Source: Nocardioides ochotonae
GTDB taxonomy: Bacteria; Actinomycetota; Actinomycetes; Propionibacteriales; Nocardioidaceae
DNA: 64,000 bases
Direction of reading: 5' to 3'
Assembly (NCBI RefSeq): GCF_011420305.2
Contig: NZ_CP061769.1
Coordinates: 2,157,001 to 2,221,000, forward strand
Made by a program: the position numbers and the translations under genes. Shown here in pieces: positions 53,441 to 61,701 of this stretch (position 1 is its first letter; each line of letters opens with the position of its first letter). Below the pieces are notes generated by a model. That model was not told where the DNA came from. It searched no databases and saw nothing but the letters and a program-made list of their open reading frames with translations.

Positions 53441-54705
53441 GCGACCACCTCTCCTACGGGACCAGCGGGGTGGGGGCGTCGGGCGATGATCGAGGGGGCG
53501 GCGAAGACCGGGTCGAGCGCGGCCATCGCTCCCCCGCGCACGGCGGCGGCGAAGCCCATGGTCGAGATCTCCACGCGGGTGCCGCCGGCGTCGACGGCGA
53601 GCACGCCGGCGCCGATCTCGCGCTCCACCGCGTCGCGCATGTGGTGGCCGACCGCGGAGTAGTAGCCGCTGAGCACGATCGCGGCGGGGTTCAGGGCGTT
53701 GGCGAGGATGGCGGCTCCGACCCCGACCCAGGTGCCGACCTGCTCGAGCGCGTCGAGGGTGCGGGCGTCGCCGAGGTCGGCGCGGCGGTTGATCTCCGCG
53801 AGGCGCTCGTCGAGGCCGAGCGCCGGGTTCCGGATCGGGTCGTGGGGCTCCGCGACCAGCTCGAGCAGGGCCCGCAGCCCGCTCACGGTCTCCCAGCAGC
53901 CGGTGCGCCCGCAGCCGCAGGTCCGACCCCGCGGCTGGACGATGATGTGGCCGAACTCCCCGGCGTACCCGTGGCGACCGCGGAGCAGACGGCCGTCGGC
54001 GACGATCCCGCCCCCGACCCCGACCTCGCCGAAGATCACCAGGATGTCCTGGCGGTCCGCGACGCCCGGGGTGGCCTCGGCCGTCGCGGCGAGGTTGCCC
54101 TCGTTGTCGATGCGCACGGGGAACGACCCGTCCAGCCGGTGGCGGATGAGCTCGCCGACCGGCACGTCGAACCACCCGAGGTTGGGCCCGTGCGTCAGCA
54201 GGTCGCGCCGCCGGTCGACCAGCCCCGCGACGCCGACGGTGAGGCCCGCGGGGCAGCGGTCGCCGCCGTCGAGCTCCGCGACGGTCTCGTTCACCAGGCG
54301 CACGAGGTGGTCGATGACGACCTCGGCGCCGAGGGCCCGCGCGTCGAGAGCCAGCCGGTGCTCGCCGACGGTGCGACCGGCGAGGTCGAGGGCGAGCACG
54401 GAGACGTGGTTGACGTTCACCTCGGCGCCGAGGCCGTAGACGCGGGACCCGTCGAGCTCGACCGCCGTGCTGGGCCGGCCGACGCTCGCGCGCTGCACCT
54501 TGCCCTCGCGGACCAGCCCGCGCTCGGCCAGCTCCGAGACCAGCGTCGACACCGTCGAGCGAGTCATCCCGAGCTCGGAGGCGAGGGTGGCGCGTGAGCG
54601 CGGACCGTGGTCGCGCAGCCAGCGCAGGACGAGTCCGAGGTTCGCGCGCCGCAGGTCGAGGTGGTCGACACTCTGCGCCGAAGCGGGGGCATCGAGCGAG
54701 GTCAT
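53437..54705 (-). CDS. ROK-family transcriptional regulator of the sugar ABC/xylA operon
   Basis: A 422-residue XylR/NagC-like protein. The N-terminal winged helix (SRATLASELGMTRSTVSTLV) covers residues ~36-66. The sugar-binding ROK domain has the Gly-rich phosphate loop FGEVGVGGGIVADGRLL, HGYAGEFGHIIVQPRG, and the zinc site CGCGRTGCWE. It is the first gene of the operon and overlaps the ATPase, so it probably represses the genes that follow when the sugar is absent. An imperfect inverted repeat 50 bases upstream of its start is a possible operator. Confidence 0.9.
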   Translation of the reverse strand: MTSLDAPASAQSVDHLDLRRANLGLVLRWLRDHGPRSRATLASELGMTRSTVSTLVSELAERGLVREGKVQRASVGRPSTAVELDGSRVYGLGAEVNVNHVSVLALDLAGRTVGEHRLALDARALGAEVVIDHLVRLVNETVAELDGGDRCPAGLTVGVAGLVDRRRDLLTHGPNLGWFDVPVGELIRHRLDGSFPVRIDNEGNLAATAEATPGVADRQDILVIFGEVGVGGGIVADGRLLRGRHGYAGEFGHIIVQPRGRTCGCGRTGCWETVSGLRALLELVAEPHDPIRNPALGLDERLAEINRRADLGDARTLDALEQVGTWVGVGAAILANALNPAAIVLSGYYSAVGHHMRDAVEREIGAGVLAVDAGGTRVEISTMGFAAAVRGGAMAALDPVFAAPSIIARRPHPAGPVGEVVA

Positions 54706-54932
54706 CGTCGCCCTCCTGCCTGGCCCGTGAGGCCGCTGTGATCGCCGTCACACGTTTGTTGAGGCGACGCTCAAACTAAAGGCGAGGAGAGCGCTCCCAC
54801 AACCGCCCTTGGGGCGGAATACCGCACCCAGATTTCACTTCCGCCTTTTGCCGACAGAAGTGCGATGGATGCCGACATAAGTCGGGCCTGTACGCCGCGA
54901 AATCGGGCCTGGAGCGGCCTTCGGGCGGGGAA
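54706..54932. promoter_or_regulatory. Intergenic region with imperfect inverted repeat upstream of the sugar operon
   Basis: The segment GTTTGTTGAGGCGACGCTCAAAC at 54754-54776 is an imperfect inverted repeat (GTTTG..GAG / CTC..AAAC) fitting an AT-richer ROK-type operator. Two near-identical CCGACANAAGT copies lie at about 54850 and 54875. The region is less GC-rich than the genes; no gene is seen. Expected to hold the promoter of the ROK-led operon. Confidence 0.45.
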
Positions 54933-56114
54933 TTAGTGATTCGCCCTCGACCCGTCATCGAGGGCGATCTCGGCCGCGCGCAGGCCCGCGCCGAGGAGCG
55001 CGGCGCGGTCCCCGGGGGCTCCGAGCTCCACCTGGGTCCCGGCCACCACGTGGGCGGGCGCGCGGCGGTACATCGCGCTGCGCACCTCGTTGAGCAGGTG
55101 CGGTCCGAGGGCGGCGCCGGGCCCGCCCACCAGGACGATCGAGGGGTTGGCGAAGGCCACCAGCCCTGCGATCGTCTCCCCCACCCGCCGGCCCATGTCC
55201 CGCGCGAGCTGCACCGCGACCGGGTCTCCGCCGCCGACCGCGGCCACGACCGCGGCCCAGTCGACCTCGTCGCCGGCGGCGAGTGCCCGGGCCAGCGCGG
55301 GCGACCGCCCGGAACGGGCCGCGGCCGCCGCCTGCTCGGCCACTGCGGCCACCGAGACGAAGGAGTCCAGGCAGCCGCTGCTCCCACAGCCCGCGCACGC
55401 CGGGCCGAACTCGTCGACCCGGGTGTGCCCGATCGCGCCCGCCAGGTCGGCGCTGCCCCGTCCGAGGTGGCCGTCCATGAAGGTCGCGGTGCTCACCGTG
55501 GTGCCGAGCCGCAGGACGACGAGATCGTCGAGCCCGCGGGCCCCGCCGGCGTGCCGCTCGCCGATGGCCATGGCACGCGCGGCCTGCTCGACCACCACCG
55601 GAGCGCCGCCCGTGGCCGCCTCGATGCCCGTGACGAGCTCGTCCAGCTGCACGGGCAGACCGGGGGCGAGGGCCAGGCCGGTGGCCAGCACGGCGTGGTG
55701 CCCCGATGACTCCGCTTCCGCCTGCGCCACCGCCTGCGACACCGTCTCCACGACCAGCCGGCACAGCTCCTCGGGCGACTCCCCACCGGCGCGGTCCCGG
55801 GTCACCGGGCGGGAGATCGCGAACGTCGCGTCGACGACGGTGGCGCGCACCCGGGACTCCGCGACGGACACCGCGGCCATCCGGACCGCGGGTCCTAGCC
55901 CGACGGTGCTCGAGCGTCGCCCGCCCGAGCTCGGCGCCACGGGTCCCGGGGCCACCAGCCCCGCGCCCGCGAGCGAGGCGACCTCGCCGGTCACCGTCGT
56001 ACGCGAGACCCCCAGCGCCCGGGCGAGCTCGGAACGGGTGCGGGGTCCCTCGTCACGCAGCAGCCGCAGCAGCCGCCCCTCGAGCGAGGGCAGCGCCGGG
56101 TTCACCTGGGTCAT
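54933..56114 (-). CDS. ROK-family transcriptional regulator/sugar kinase-like protein
   Basis: A 393-residue ROK protein with an N-terminal winged helix (RTRSELARALGVSRTTVTGE, residues ~26-45) and a ROK sugar-binding domain with the zinc-site Cys in EFGPACAGCGSSGCLDSF. The Gly-rich ATP loop is degenerate (VVLRLGTTVSTATFMDGHLG), suggesting a regulator rather than a kinase. The C-terminus carries FANPSIVLVGGPGAALGPHL. It lies upstream of the first ROK gene on the same strand but is separated by ~230 bases. I chose the ATG at 56114; a longer frame upstream starts inside the opposing ligase promoter. Confidence 0.87.
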   Translation of the reverse strand: MTQVNPALPSLEGRLLRLLRDEGPRTRSELARALGVSRTTVTGEVASLAGAGLVAPGPVAPSSGGRRSSTVGLGPAVRMAAVSVAESRVRATVVDATFAISRPVTRDRAGGESPEELCRLVVETVSQAVAQAEAESSGHHAVLATGLALAPGLPVQLDELVTGIEAATGGAPVVVEQAARAMAIGERHAGGARGLDDLVVLRLGTTVSTATFMDGHLGRGSADLAGAIGHTRVDEFGPACAGCGSSGCLDSFVSVAAVAEQAAAAARSGRSPALARALAAGDEVDWAAVVAAVGGGDPVAVQLARDMGRRVGETIAGLVAFANPSIVLVGGPGAALGPHLLNEVRSAMYRRAPAHVVAGTQVELGAPGDRAALLGAGLRAAEIALDDGSRANH

Positions 56115-57489
56115 GGCGCTCTCCGTCCCGAGGTCCCGCCGATGGATGGGCTGGATCCTGACAGGTCGCCGGGCAGGTGGACAGGGCCTCGGGCCCCACC
56201 CGGCGACCCGGGCGGGTCTCGGCACGCCGGGCAGGATGGTGCGCATGCTCCTCGCCGAGGTCGTCGCCACGTCCACCGCCGTCGCGAGCACCCGCTCGCG
56301 CAAGGCCAAGGTCGCCGCCATCGCCGAGCTGCTCGCGGCGACCGGTCCCGGCGAGCTCGAGGTCGTCACCGCCTACGTCGGCGGCACACTGCGCCAGCGG
56401 CGCACCGGGCTCGGCTGGCGCGGTCTCGGGGAGCTGCCGGACCCGGCGACCGAGGCCACCCTGGAGGTGGCAGACGTGGACGCGGCCTTCGAGCGGATCG
56501 CCTCGCTCGCCGGCCCGGGCTCCCAGGCCGCGCGGGCCGCGGCGGTGGAGGCGCTGTTCGGGCTGGCCACGCCCGAGGAGCAGCGCTGGTTGCGCGGTGC
56601 CGTCACCGGCGAGGTCCGCCAGGGCGCGCTGGACGCGCTGGTGCAGGAGGCCGTCGCGGTCGCCGCGCGCGTCCCGCTCCCCGTCGTACGACGCGCGGCA
56701 ATGCTGGCCGGGTCGACCCGGGCGGTCGTCACCGCGGCGTTCGCGGGCGGCGCCGACGCGCTCGCCGCGATCGGCCTCGAGGTCGGGCGACCGGTGCTGC
56801 CGATGCTCGCCTCGTCGGCGAAGACCCTCACCGAGGCGATGCAGCGTGCCGGCGGCGGCACCGTCGCGGTCGACACCAAGCTCGACGGGATCCGCATCCA
56901 GGTGCACCGCGACGGCGACGACGTGCGGATCGCGACCCGCACGTTGGAGGACATCACCGCGCGGCTGCCGGAGGTCGTCGAGGTGGTCCGTGCGCTGCCG
57001 GGAGGCCGCTTCGTGCTCGACGGCGAGGCGATCGCGCTGGACGCCACCGGGCGCCCGCGGCCGTTCCAGGAGACCGCCTCACGCACCGCCCAGCGTGCGG
57101 TCAGCGAGATCGCCGTGACGCCGTACTTCTTCGACCTGCTGCACCTCGACGAGGAGGACCTGCTCGACTCCCCCGGCGCCGAGCGCCTCGCCGCGCTCGA
57201 GACGCTCGTGCCCGAGCCGTGGCGGGTGCCGCGCCTGGTCACCGACGACGTCGCCGCGGCCGAGGAGTTCGCTGCGACCGTCCTCGCCGGCGGGCACGAG
57301 GGCGTGGTGGTGAAGAACCTCGCCGCGCCGTACGACGCGGGGCGCCGGGGCGCGTCGTGGGTGAAGGTGAAGCCGGTGCACACCCTCGACCTGGTCGTCC
57401 TCGCCGTCGAGTGGGGCTCGGGCCGGCGCTCCGGGTGGCTGTCCAACATCCACCTCGGCGCCCGCGCCGGCGACGGGTTCGTGATGCTG

Positions 57490-57502
57490 GGCAAGACGAA
57501 TC
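57490..57502. other. Left attachment junction (attL) of the prophage in the ligase gene
   Basis: Homology to the ligase family ends within GGGCAAGACG|AATC. Base composition also changes here from GC-rich chromosome to the AT-richer int promoter. A serine integrase would cut at a two-base core within or next to this stretch; the exact core cannot be set without attR or an uninterrupted ligase gene. Confidence 0.75.
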
Positions 57503-57530
57503 TTGAAACACAATCACGCACACCTAGACT
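57503..57530 (+). promoter_or_regulatory. Probable int promoter
   Basis: TTGAAA (57503-57508) and TAGACT (57525-57530) stand 16 bases apart in an AT-rich stretch next to the attachment junction. The predicted start would leave a ~30-base leader before the int ATG. Confidence 0.55.
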
Positions 57531-57568
57531 GGATGCCGCACCACCCGCACGAACGAAGGACACGCACG

Positions 57569-59041
57569 ATGACTGACCGCTGCTATGGCCGTATCTCACT
57601 GGACCGGGTCGACACGTCTGGCTCGATCAACAGGCAAGCCAACGCCCTGCACGAGAAGGTCGTGGGCGACTACGTCGACTACTTTGACCGGTCCGTGTCT
57701 GGGTCGGTGCCGTTCCGCAAGCGCCCTGAAGGCGCGCGCCTGCTGGCCGACATGAGGCGGGGCGACCGGTTCCTGGTAACGAAGATCGACCGCATGGCCC
57801 GCGACCTGAAGGACCTCCTGTGGCTGGTCGCCACACTGGACAAGGCGGGCGTCGAGCTGGTCGTCGTCGAGCAGGCTGGGCTGTCCGGTAGCGGCATGGG
57901 GAAGTTCATGCTGATGATCCTGGGTGCGGTCGCCGAGTTTGAGCGCGACCTGATTAGGGAGCGCCGCACTGAGTCCGCGAAGGCGTTCCGCCTGGACAAG
58001 CGGCACTCGTCGGGTCGCCCGCCCTACGGGCTGCGCGCCGTCCCTAACCCTGCCGGTCGCGGGCTGGTCCTGCGCCCCGACCCGGTCCAGGCCCCCCTCC
58101 TGCGGGACGCCGTCGCCGCGGTCATGGCGGGTGAGTCTGCCCGAAAGGTCGCGGCGGGCCTGGGGCTGTCGCCCGGCAACTTCTCGAAGTTGCTGCGCAA
58201 CGAACGGCTCGCCGGAATCATCCCGCCCCCGCGCGTGCGCGACGCTAATGGGCGCGACACGAAGGAGCCTGTGCCCGGCGTCGCCGCGCTCGAGGATCCC
58301 GACATGGCAGTGTTCACGATGACCGAATGGGCGGATATCCAAGACTGGATCAACCGTAAGGGCACTAAGACCTGGACCCCGAACGGCGGCTACGGCGCGG
58401 CCCTGGCCTGCGAGGCCTGCGGCGGACGCCTCTACAAGGTGCCGCACGCCCGCTCCGACGGATATCAGTACCACTGCCGCCGCGTGGACCCGGTCCACAC
58501 GATCGACAAAGCCCCTGCCGGGTCGATTTCGGTCGCCCGCGCCGACGGCTACCTCGAGCGGCAGTTCCTGACCATGTTCGGATCCCTGCCGGTCATGGAG
58601 GTCGTCCAGGACAGTGACGACACCGCCAAGCGTGAGGCGATCGCCCGCGCGACCCACCACCTGCACGCGATCACTGAGGCAATCGCGCACGCCGACCTGG
58701 AGGACATGGACCGCGTCACTGAGCTCCAGGCCGAACAACTGGCAGCCATGCGCGCGCTCAAGGAGGCGCAGGCGATGGACGTTGCCAGTGTCAGGATCGA
58801 GCGTGCCACCGGTGAGACGTACGCCGACGTGTGGCACCGGGCGACCGACACTGAGCGCGCGGATCTGCTGACGAGGTTCGGGCCGTGGACGGTTCGCCCT
58901 GGGCGGATGAAGAACTGGGAGGAGCGCCTCTCCTGGACCCCGACTGACGCGGCCCTGCGCGACACTGCTGCGGCCATGGCCCCCGACTATCTGGCAGGCC
59001 AGACCGACGAGGTCGCCGTGGAATGGGATGCCACTGCCTGA
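57569..59041 (+). CDS. int: Large serine integrase (site-specific recombinase)
   Basis: A 490-residue serine recombinase. The N-terminal resolvase domain starts MTDRCYGRISLDRVDTSGSI with the predicted catalytic Ser10 and Arg8, and holds KIDRMARDLKDLLWLV at ~72-87 and FERDLIRERR at ~131-140. The recombinase domain follows (~155-270), then a zinc-ribbon region CEACGGRLYKV...YHCRR (~284-310) in which only three Cys are evident, then a coiled coil (~353-405). A GAAGGA ribosome-binding site precedes the ATG. It would integrate and, with a directionality factor, excise the element whose attL lies ~70 bases upstream. Confidence 0.95.
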   Translation: MTDRCYGRISLDRVDTSGSINRQANALHEKVVGDYVDYFDRSVSGSVPFRKRPEGARLLADMRRGDRFLVTKIDRMARDLKDLLWLVATLDKAGVELVVVEQAGLSGSGMGKFMLMILGAVAEFERDLIRERRTESAKAFRLDKRHSSGRPPYGLRAVPNPAGRGLVLRPDPVQAPLLRDAVAAVMAGESARKVAAGLGLSPGNFSKLLRNERLAGIIPPPRVRDANGRDTKEPVPGVAALEDPDMAVFTMTEWADIQDWINRKGTKTWTPNGGYGAALACEACGGRLYKVPHARSDGYQYHCRRVDPVHTIDKAPAGSISVARADGYLERQFLTMFGSLPVMEVVQDSDDTAKREAIARATHHLHAITEAIAHADLEDMDRVTELQAEQLAAMRALKEAQAMDVASVRIERATGETYADVWHRATDTERADLLTRFGPWTVRPGRMKNWEERLSWTPTDAALRDTAAAMAPDYLAGQTDEVAVEWDATA

Positions 59042-59062
59042 CCTGTAACCTGCGCCACCGTG

Positions 59063-59103
59063 AAGGGGTCGCCGGGACGCGATTAGCGTCCTAGCGGCCC
59101 CTT
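59063..59103 (+). terminator. Integrase terminator hairpin
   Basis: An 18-base imperfect stem, AAGGGGTCGCCGGGACGC (59063-59080) against 59086-59103, with loop GATTA, starts about 20 bases after the integrase stop. No T-run follows. Confidence 0.7.
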
Positions 59104-59117
59104 TGGCGTGTAGCAAG

Positions 59118-59201
59118 TGTCGAAACTACCTACATCCTCTATTAGTGCTAGAAGCGGTCGGTCGCTTCTAGCGGGAATAGGGAATGTAGGTAGTTTCGAC
59201 A
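59118..59201. repeat. Nested inverted repeat downstream of the integrase
   Basis: TGTCGAAACTACCTACAT (59118-59135) is repeated as its exact 18-base complement at 59184-59201. Inside it a second perfect 10-bp stem (59147-59156 with 59163-59172, GCTAGAAGCG) has a 6-base loop. The segment is clearly AT-richer than its surroundings. It could be a cruciform, a phage operator or excision-factor site, or part of a bidirectional terminator; function unknown. Confidence 0.75.
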
Positions 59202-59313
59202 TTTCCTACATCGGCAGGGCACAACTGCCCCACGCCCCCCGGTCGTTCGGCCCGACCCCGCCCCCCGAGGACGGGCGCAGGCTGAGGGACTGAGCCGAAA
59301 CCGGGAGGGACGG

Positions 59314-59508
59314 ATGCCTACCTATGTCTGCGAGGCGCGCCTAGACCTGTGCCGCCGCGAGTACCAATGTGCCCACACGACCACGGACTACGCCGCCCAC
59401 TACCTGCACGAGGCCCGCGCGCAGCACGTCAACTACGACGTACCCGACGACAAGGGCTACCCCGTCGCGGTCATGTGGCAAGACCACCCGCTAGGGAGCC
59501 CGCGATGA
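59314..59508 (+). CDS. Small prophage protein, unknown function
   Basis: A 64-residue protein beginning MPTYVCEARLDLCRREYQCA with three Cys in the first 19 residues and several His further on (AHTTTDYAAHYLHEARAQH), which might bind a metal. A GGGAGG sequence stands directly before the ATG. The stop overlaps the next ATG (ATGA), so translation is coupled. I do not recognise the family. Confidence 0.65.
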   Translation: MPTYVCEARLDLCRREYQCAHTTTDYAAHYLHEARAQHVNYDVPDDKGYPVAVMWQDHPLGSPR

Positions 59509-59822
59509 CCGCCATGAGCGGCGCGCCGCGGGTGTACCGCCTGACCGCCCTATTTCCCATCCTCGACATGCCACCCGACGAGGTCGTGACCGACGCCGAC
59601 GCTGTCGACTACGCCGCCGCGCAGCTCGATCGCATCCTCGGCGCGCGCCGCGCGTCGGTCCTGGTCGGCGACGTCGCTGGCGCGTCCCTAGTCCCTGGCG
59701 GGATGGCCGTCGCCGTGACGACATTTACCGTCGGCCCCCGTGAGGACCCCGACGTGGTCGGCGGCGGGATCCTGGCCCTGGCCGGCTGTATGGGCTACTG
59801 GGAACTAGTCCATACCCGATGA
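59505..59822 (+). CDS. Prophage protein of unknown function
   Basis: A 105-residue acidic protein (LFPILDMPPDEVVTDADAVD, then GGGILALAGCMGYWELVHTR at the end). It has an alpha/beta appearance without recognised motifs. It is preceded by GGGAG and follows the previous gene with a 4-base overlap. The next gene starts 12 bases after its stop. No function assigned. Confidence 0.65.
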   Translation: MTAMSGAPRVYRLTALFPILDMPPDEVVTDADAVDYAAAQLDRILGARRASVLVGDVAGASLVPGGMAVAVTTFTVGPREDPDVVGGGILALAGCMGYWELVHTR

Positions 59823-59833
59823 GGAGGACCGCT

Positions 59834-60370
59834 ATGGAAACCACCCCCTACCGCTGCCCGTCCACCATCGTCGTCGGCGGCAAGATCCTCCAGTGTGCCT
59901 TCGAGGTCGGCACGTCTGCGCCGGTCTGGGAGGCGCACCGCTACACCGGGTCGCACTGGAACGAAGAACTAACCGACGACGACGGCGACGCGCTGACAAT
60001 CTCCTGGGAGGCTGCCCGCCCCGCGCCCCCGCCGCAACATGTCACCGGGACGTATCAGATCACCCTCACCGCGTCACCCGTCGCGCGTCCAGGCTGGAAC
60101 AGTACGGAATCCGCCGACCACCTGCGCCGCCTCATGCTGACCACCCTGGCCGACGCCCGGCGCGCGGAGCTGACGGTCACGCCGGTACGCGACGACGACG
60201 GCGAGCCCGCCCTGGTCGTCGCCACGCAGTTCGCCGCCTACGACGACACGCACGCCCTGAGGATCGCCCACGCCCTGCGTCAAACTGCGGCGGGCATAGG
60301 CACGATCGCCACCACGAACCACCTGTGGGATATCGACCACCACCCGGCGCGCATCATCGAAGCGCCCTAA
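59834..60370 (+). CDS. Prophage protein of unknown function
   Basis: A 178-residue protein. The N-terminus (METTPYRCPSTIVVGGKILQ, then CAFEVGTSAPVWEAHRYTGS) has the look of a small Cys/His zinc element. A charged middle (NEELTDDDGDALTISWE) is followed by an alpha/beta part (LRRLMLTTLADARRAELTVT). I chose the ATG at 59834 because AGGAGG stands 6-8 bases before it; an ATG at 59819 would place the ribosome-binding site inside the gene. Function unknown. Confidence 0.65.
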   Translation: METTPYRCPSTIVVGGKILQCAFEVGTSAPVWEAHRYTGSHWNEELTDDDGDALTISWEAARPAPPPQHVTGTYQITLTASPVARPGWNSTESADHLRRLMLTTLADARRAELTVTPVRDDDGEPALVVATQFAAYDDTHALRIAHALRQTAAGIGTIATTNHLWDIDHHPARIIEAP

Positions 60371-60651
60371 CGCGCGCCACCCGACGCCCGCCCCCCGACG
60401 GCGACCCCGACGAGGGGCGGGTCTGGTGTCTAGGGCACTAGGTCCTGTCGACCCGCGCCGCCGTACCCCTTCCGCGCACCCCGTCCCTGAGGCACGCTAG
60501 GGATATCGCGTCGGGACCGCCGTACTGGCACGCGGACTCACAACCCGACGCGCTAGGGCGCGGGACGTCCCGACCGTCCCCGGTCGCCACATAACTGACG
60601 TCCCGCGCCTGACCCCGGCCCGACTCACCTGCAGTGTCTAGGAGGTGCGGC
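60371..60651. other. Non-coding segment in the prophage
   Basis: These 281 bases have no convincing gene. They carry several CCCGACG-type short repeats and the inverted repeat at 60558-60608, suggesting a promoter/operator region for the rightward small genes. Confidence 0.5.
60558..60608. promoter_or_regulatory. Inverted repeat, probable operator/promoter region in the prophage
   Basis: GCGCGGGACGTC (60558-60569) and its complement (60597-60608) are 27 bases apart. The first arm also contains the palindrome CGGGACGTCCCG (60561-60572). The spacer holds CACATAACTG, an AT-rich element that might be a -10. The following gene starts at 60652. Best read as a regulator-binding site; no regulator is identified. 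Confidence 0.5.
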
Positions 60652-61023
60652 ATGTCCGAACTGATCGAGGTCCTACGCGAACGGCAGGCACGGGGCGGAC
60701 GCCGACGCGCAGCCCTGTACCTGGGCGGATTCACCTACCCCGCTGTCGAGCTGGGCCACCGGCACGCGCACGCGCCGACCGGCCCCGACAACGCCCCCGT
60801 GCATACCCTCATGTGGGGCGGGCATCATGCCGCGGTCACTTTGGTTTCCGACCCGCGCCACGCGCACCGCTACGACGACGCCGACGACCTGGGCGCAGCC
60901 CTGACGCTGCTGGCGCACCTGGGATTCCACGGACGCCCCCGACAAGCTCCGCCGACGCCTGCGGACCTGGACGCCGACCCGCCCCCGACTCACTGGCCGG
61001 CGGATCCCGGCGCACGGCGATAG
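60652..61023 (+). CDS. Small prophage protein, unknown function
   Basis: A 123-residue protein beginning MSELIEVLRERQARGGRRRA, with a basic helix-like start, a His-rich centre (VELGHRHAHAPTGPDNAPVH) and a Pro/Asp-rich tail. The ATG is preceded by AGGAGG at 7 bases. It may contact nucleic acid, given its basic N-terminus, but no domain is recognised. Confidence 0.65.
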   Translation: MSELIEVLRERQARGGRRRAALYLGGFTYPAVELGHRHAHAPTGPDNAPVHTLMWGGHHAAVTLVSDPRHAHRYDDADDLGAALTLLAHLGFHGRPRQAPPTPADLDADPPPTHWPADPGARR

Positions 61024-61210
61024 GTGCCGCTTCCGCGCGAGACGCCCTCTCTTCCACCACTAACATACTACCGCGCACCGCGTCAAACCCCCAAAACGGC
61101 CCCGCCGTTCGCGCCGTTCCCTACCCCGTGGTCGGGACTGGTCGGAAGGTGACACCCGCAAAGTAAGGCGAGCGGCGGGGTCCGCAGAACCGTGCCCGCG
61201 CCCTGCCCCC

Positions 61211-61242
61211 GAGTCGCGCGAAACGTTGCGCGGAGGTACAAT
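61211..61242 (+). promoter_or_regulatory. Promoter candidate with repeated upstream element
   Basis: TACAAT at 61237-61242 is a good -10 box. No canonical -35 is seen; at the right distance lies GAGTCGCGCGAAACGT (61211-61226), a 16-base sequence found again at 61700-61715. The gene at 61279 starts ~37 bases after the -10. Confidence 0.55.
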
Positions 61243-61278
61243 GAAAGCCCAAAGAGGGAAAGGGAAAGGAGAGGGACA

Positions 61279-61515
61279 ATGGACTGGGAAGCTTTCGCAG
61301 AGGGTGTCTGGGAGGCAGTCTCCGCCCACGCTTGGGATGCCATGTACGAAGCCCCCGACGGGAGCGGGTGGACTGCCGCGGTCGGCGAGACTTGGGCGGG
61401 TGCCCTGTACGGGGTCGAATGGAACGCCTACGGTCAGCAGGCCGTCTACCACTTCGACACGGTCGAGGAACAAACCAATTGGTTCGACAACGTCGTCGCG
61501 GGTGCGGCGGCGTGA
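61279..61515 (+). CDS. Small Trp-rich prophage protein, unknown function
   Basis: A 78-residue acidic protein (MDWEAFAEGVWEAVSAHAWD, WTAAVGETWAGALYGVEWNA) with six Trp. It follows a purine-rich ribosome-binding leader (GGAAAGGAGAGGG). Such small acidic proteins in phage early regions often bind host proteins, but nothing specific is recognisable. Confidence 0.6.
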   Translation: MDWEAFAEGVWEAVSAHAWDAMYEAPDGSGWTAAVGETWAGALYGVEWNAYGQQAVYHFDTVEEQTNWFDNVVAGAAA

Positions 61516-61530
61516 AAGGAGTTGAGCACG

Positions 61531-61701
61531 ATGACCACCATGACCACTGACCACGAGGTCCACGTCGAGTACGTCGGCGGCAACTACTGCTGGAAGCCCG
61601 TTTGCACCTGCGGCGCGCACATGTGGGGGTACACCGCAAAGTACGCCGCCGAATGGGTCGGCGAGGACCACGTCAAGGAGCAGGCCGAACAGGTAGCCTG
61701 A
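61531..61701 (+). CDS. Small Cys-motif prophage protein
   Basis: A 56-residue protein starting MTTMTTDHEVHVEYVGGNYC with WKPVCTCGAHMWGYTAKYAA, a pattern (W-P-x-C-x-CG...AA...H) found in many actinophage small proteins. It has AAAGGAG 11-17 bases before the ATG and lies 15 bases after the previous gene. Metal binding by Cys/His is possible. Function unknown. Confidence 0.6.
   Translation: MTTMTTDHEVHVEYVGGNYCWKPVCTCGAHMWGYTAKYAAEWVGEDHVKEQAEQVA

Larger units (their letters stand above)
56245..57576 (+). pseudogene. ATP-dependent DNA ligase interrupted by prophage integration (5' part)
   Basis: The reading frame encodes the N-terminal domain (from MLLAEVVATSTAVASTRSRK), the nucleotidyltransferase motif I TKLDGIRIQ with the AMP-accepting Lys at about residue 212, motif IV EGVVVKNLAAPYDAG, and motif V WVKVKPVHTLDLVVLAVEW. 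It then enters the OB-fold and stops matching after GDGFVMLGKT, near base 57498. The last ~26 codons come from the inserted element, and the frame ends by overlapping the integrase start. Family members have about 500-510 residues, so ~85 residues including motif VI are missing. The product is probably inactive. ATG 56245 chosen over 56236 for Shine-Dalgarno spacing. Confidence 0.9.

Noticed and set aside
53441..54751. Possible 962-residue fusion of an upstream domain with the sugar ABC ATPase
   Set aside because: The N-terminal ~435 residues are the shadow of the ROK gene; an ATG with a proper overlap starts the ATPase at 53440.
54850..54890. Short direct repeats CCGACAGAAGT / CCGACATAAGT as an attachment site
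   Set aside because: Only 11 bases with one mismatch, in a promoter region, with no integrase or element nearby.
55090..56244. In-frame upstream extension of the ligase reading frame
   Set aside because: The extra ~385 residues lie antisense to the second ROK gene and have no ligase similarity; the ligase starts at MLLAEVV.
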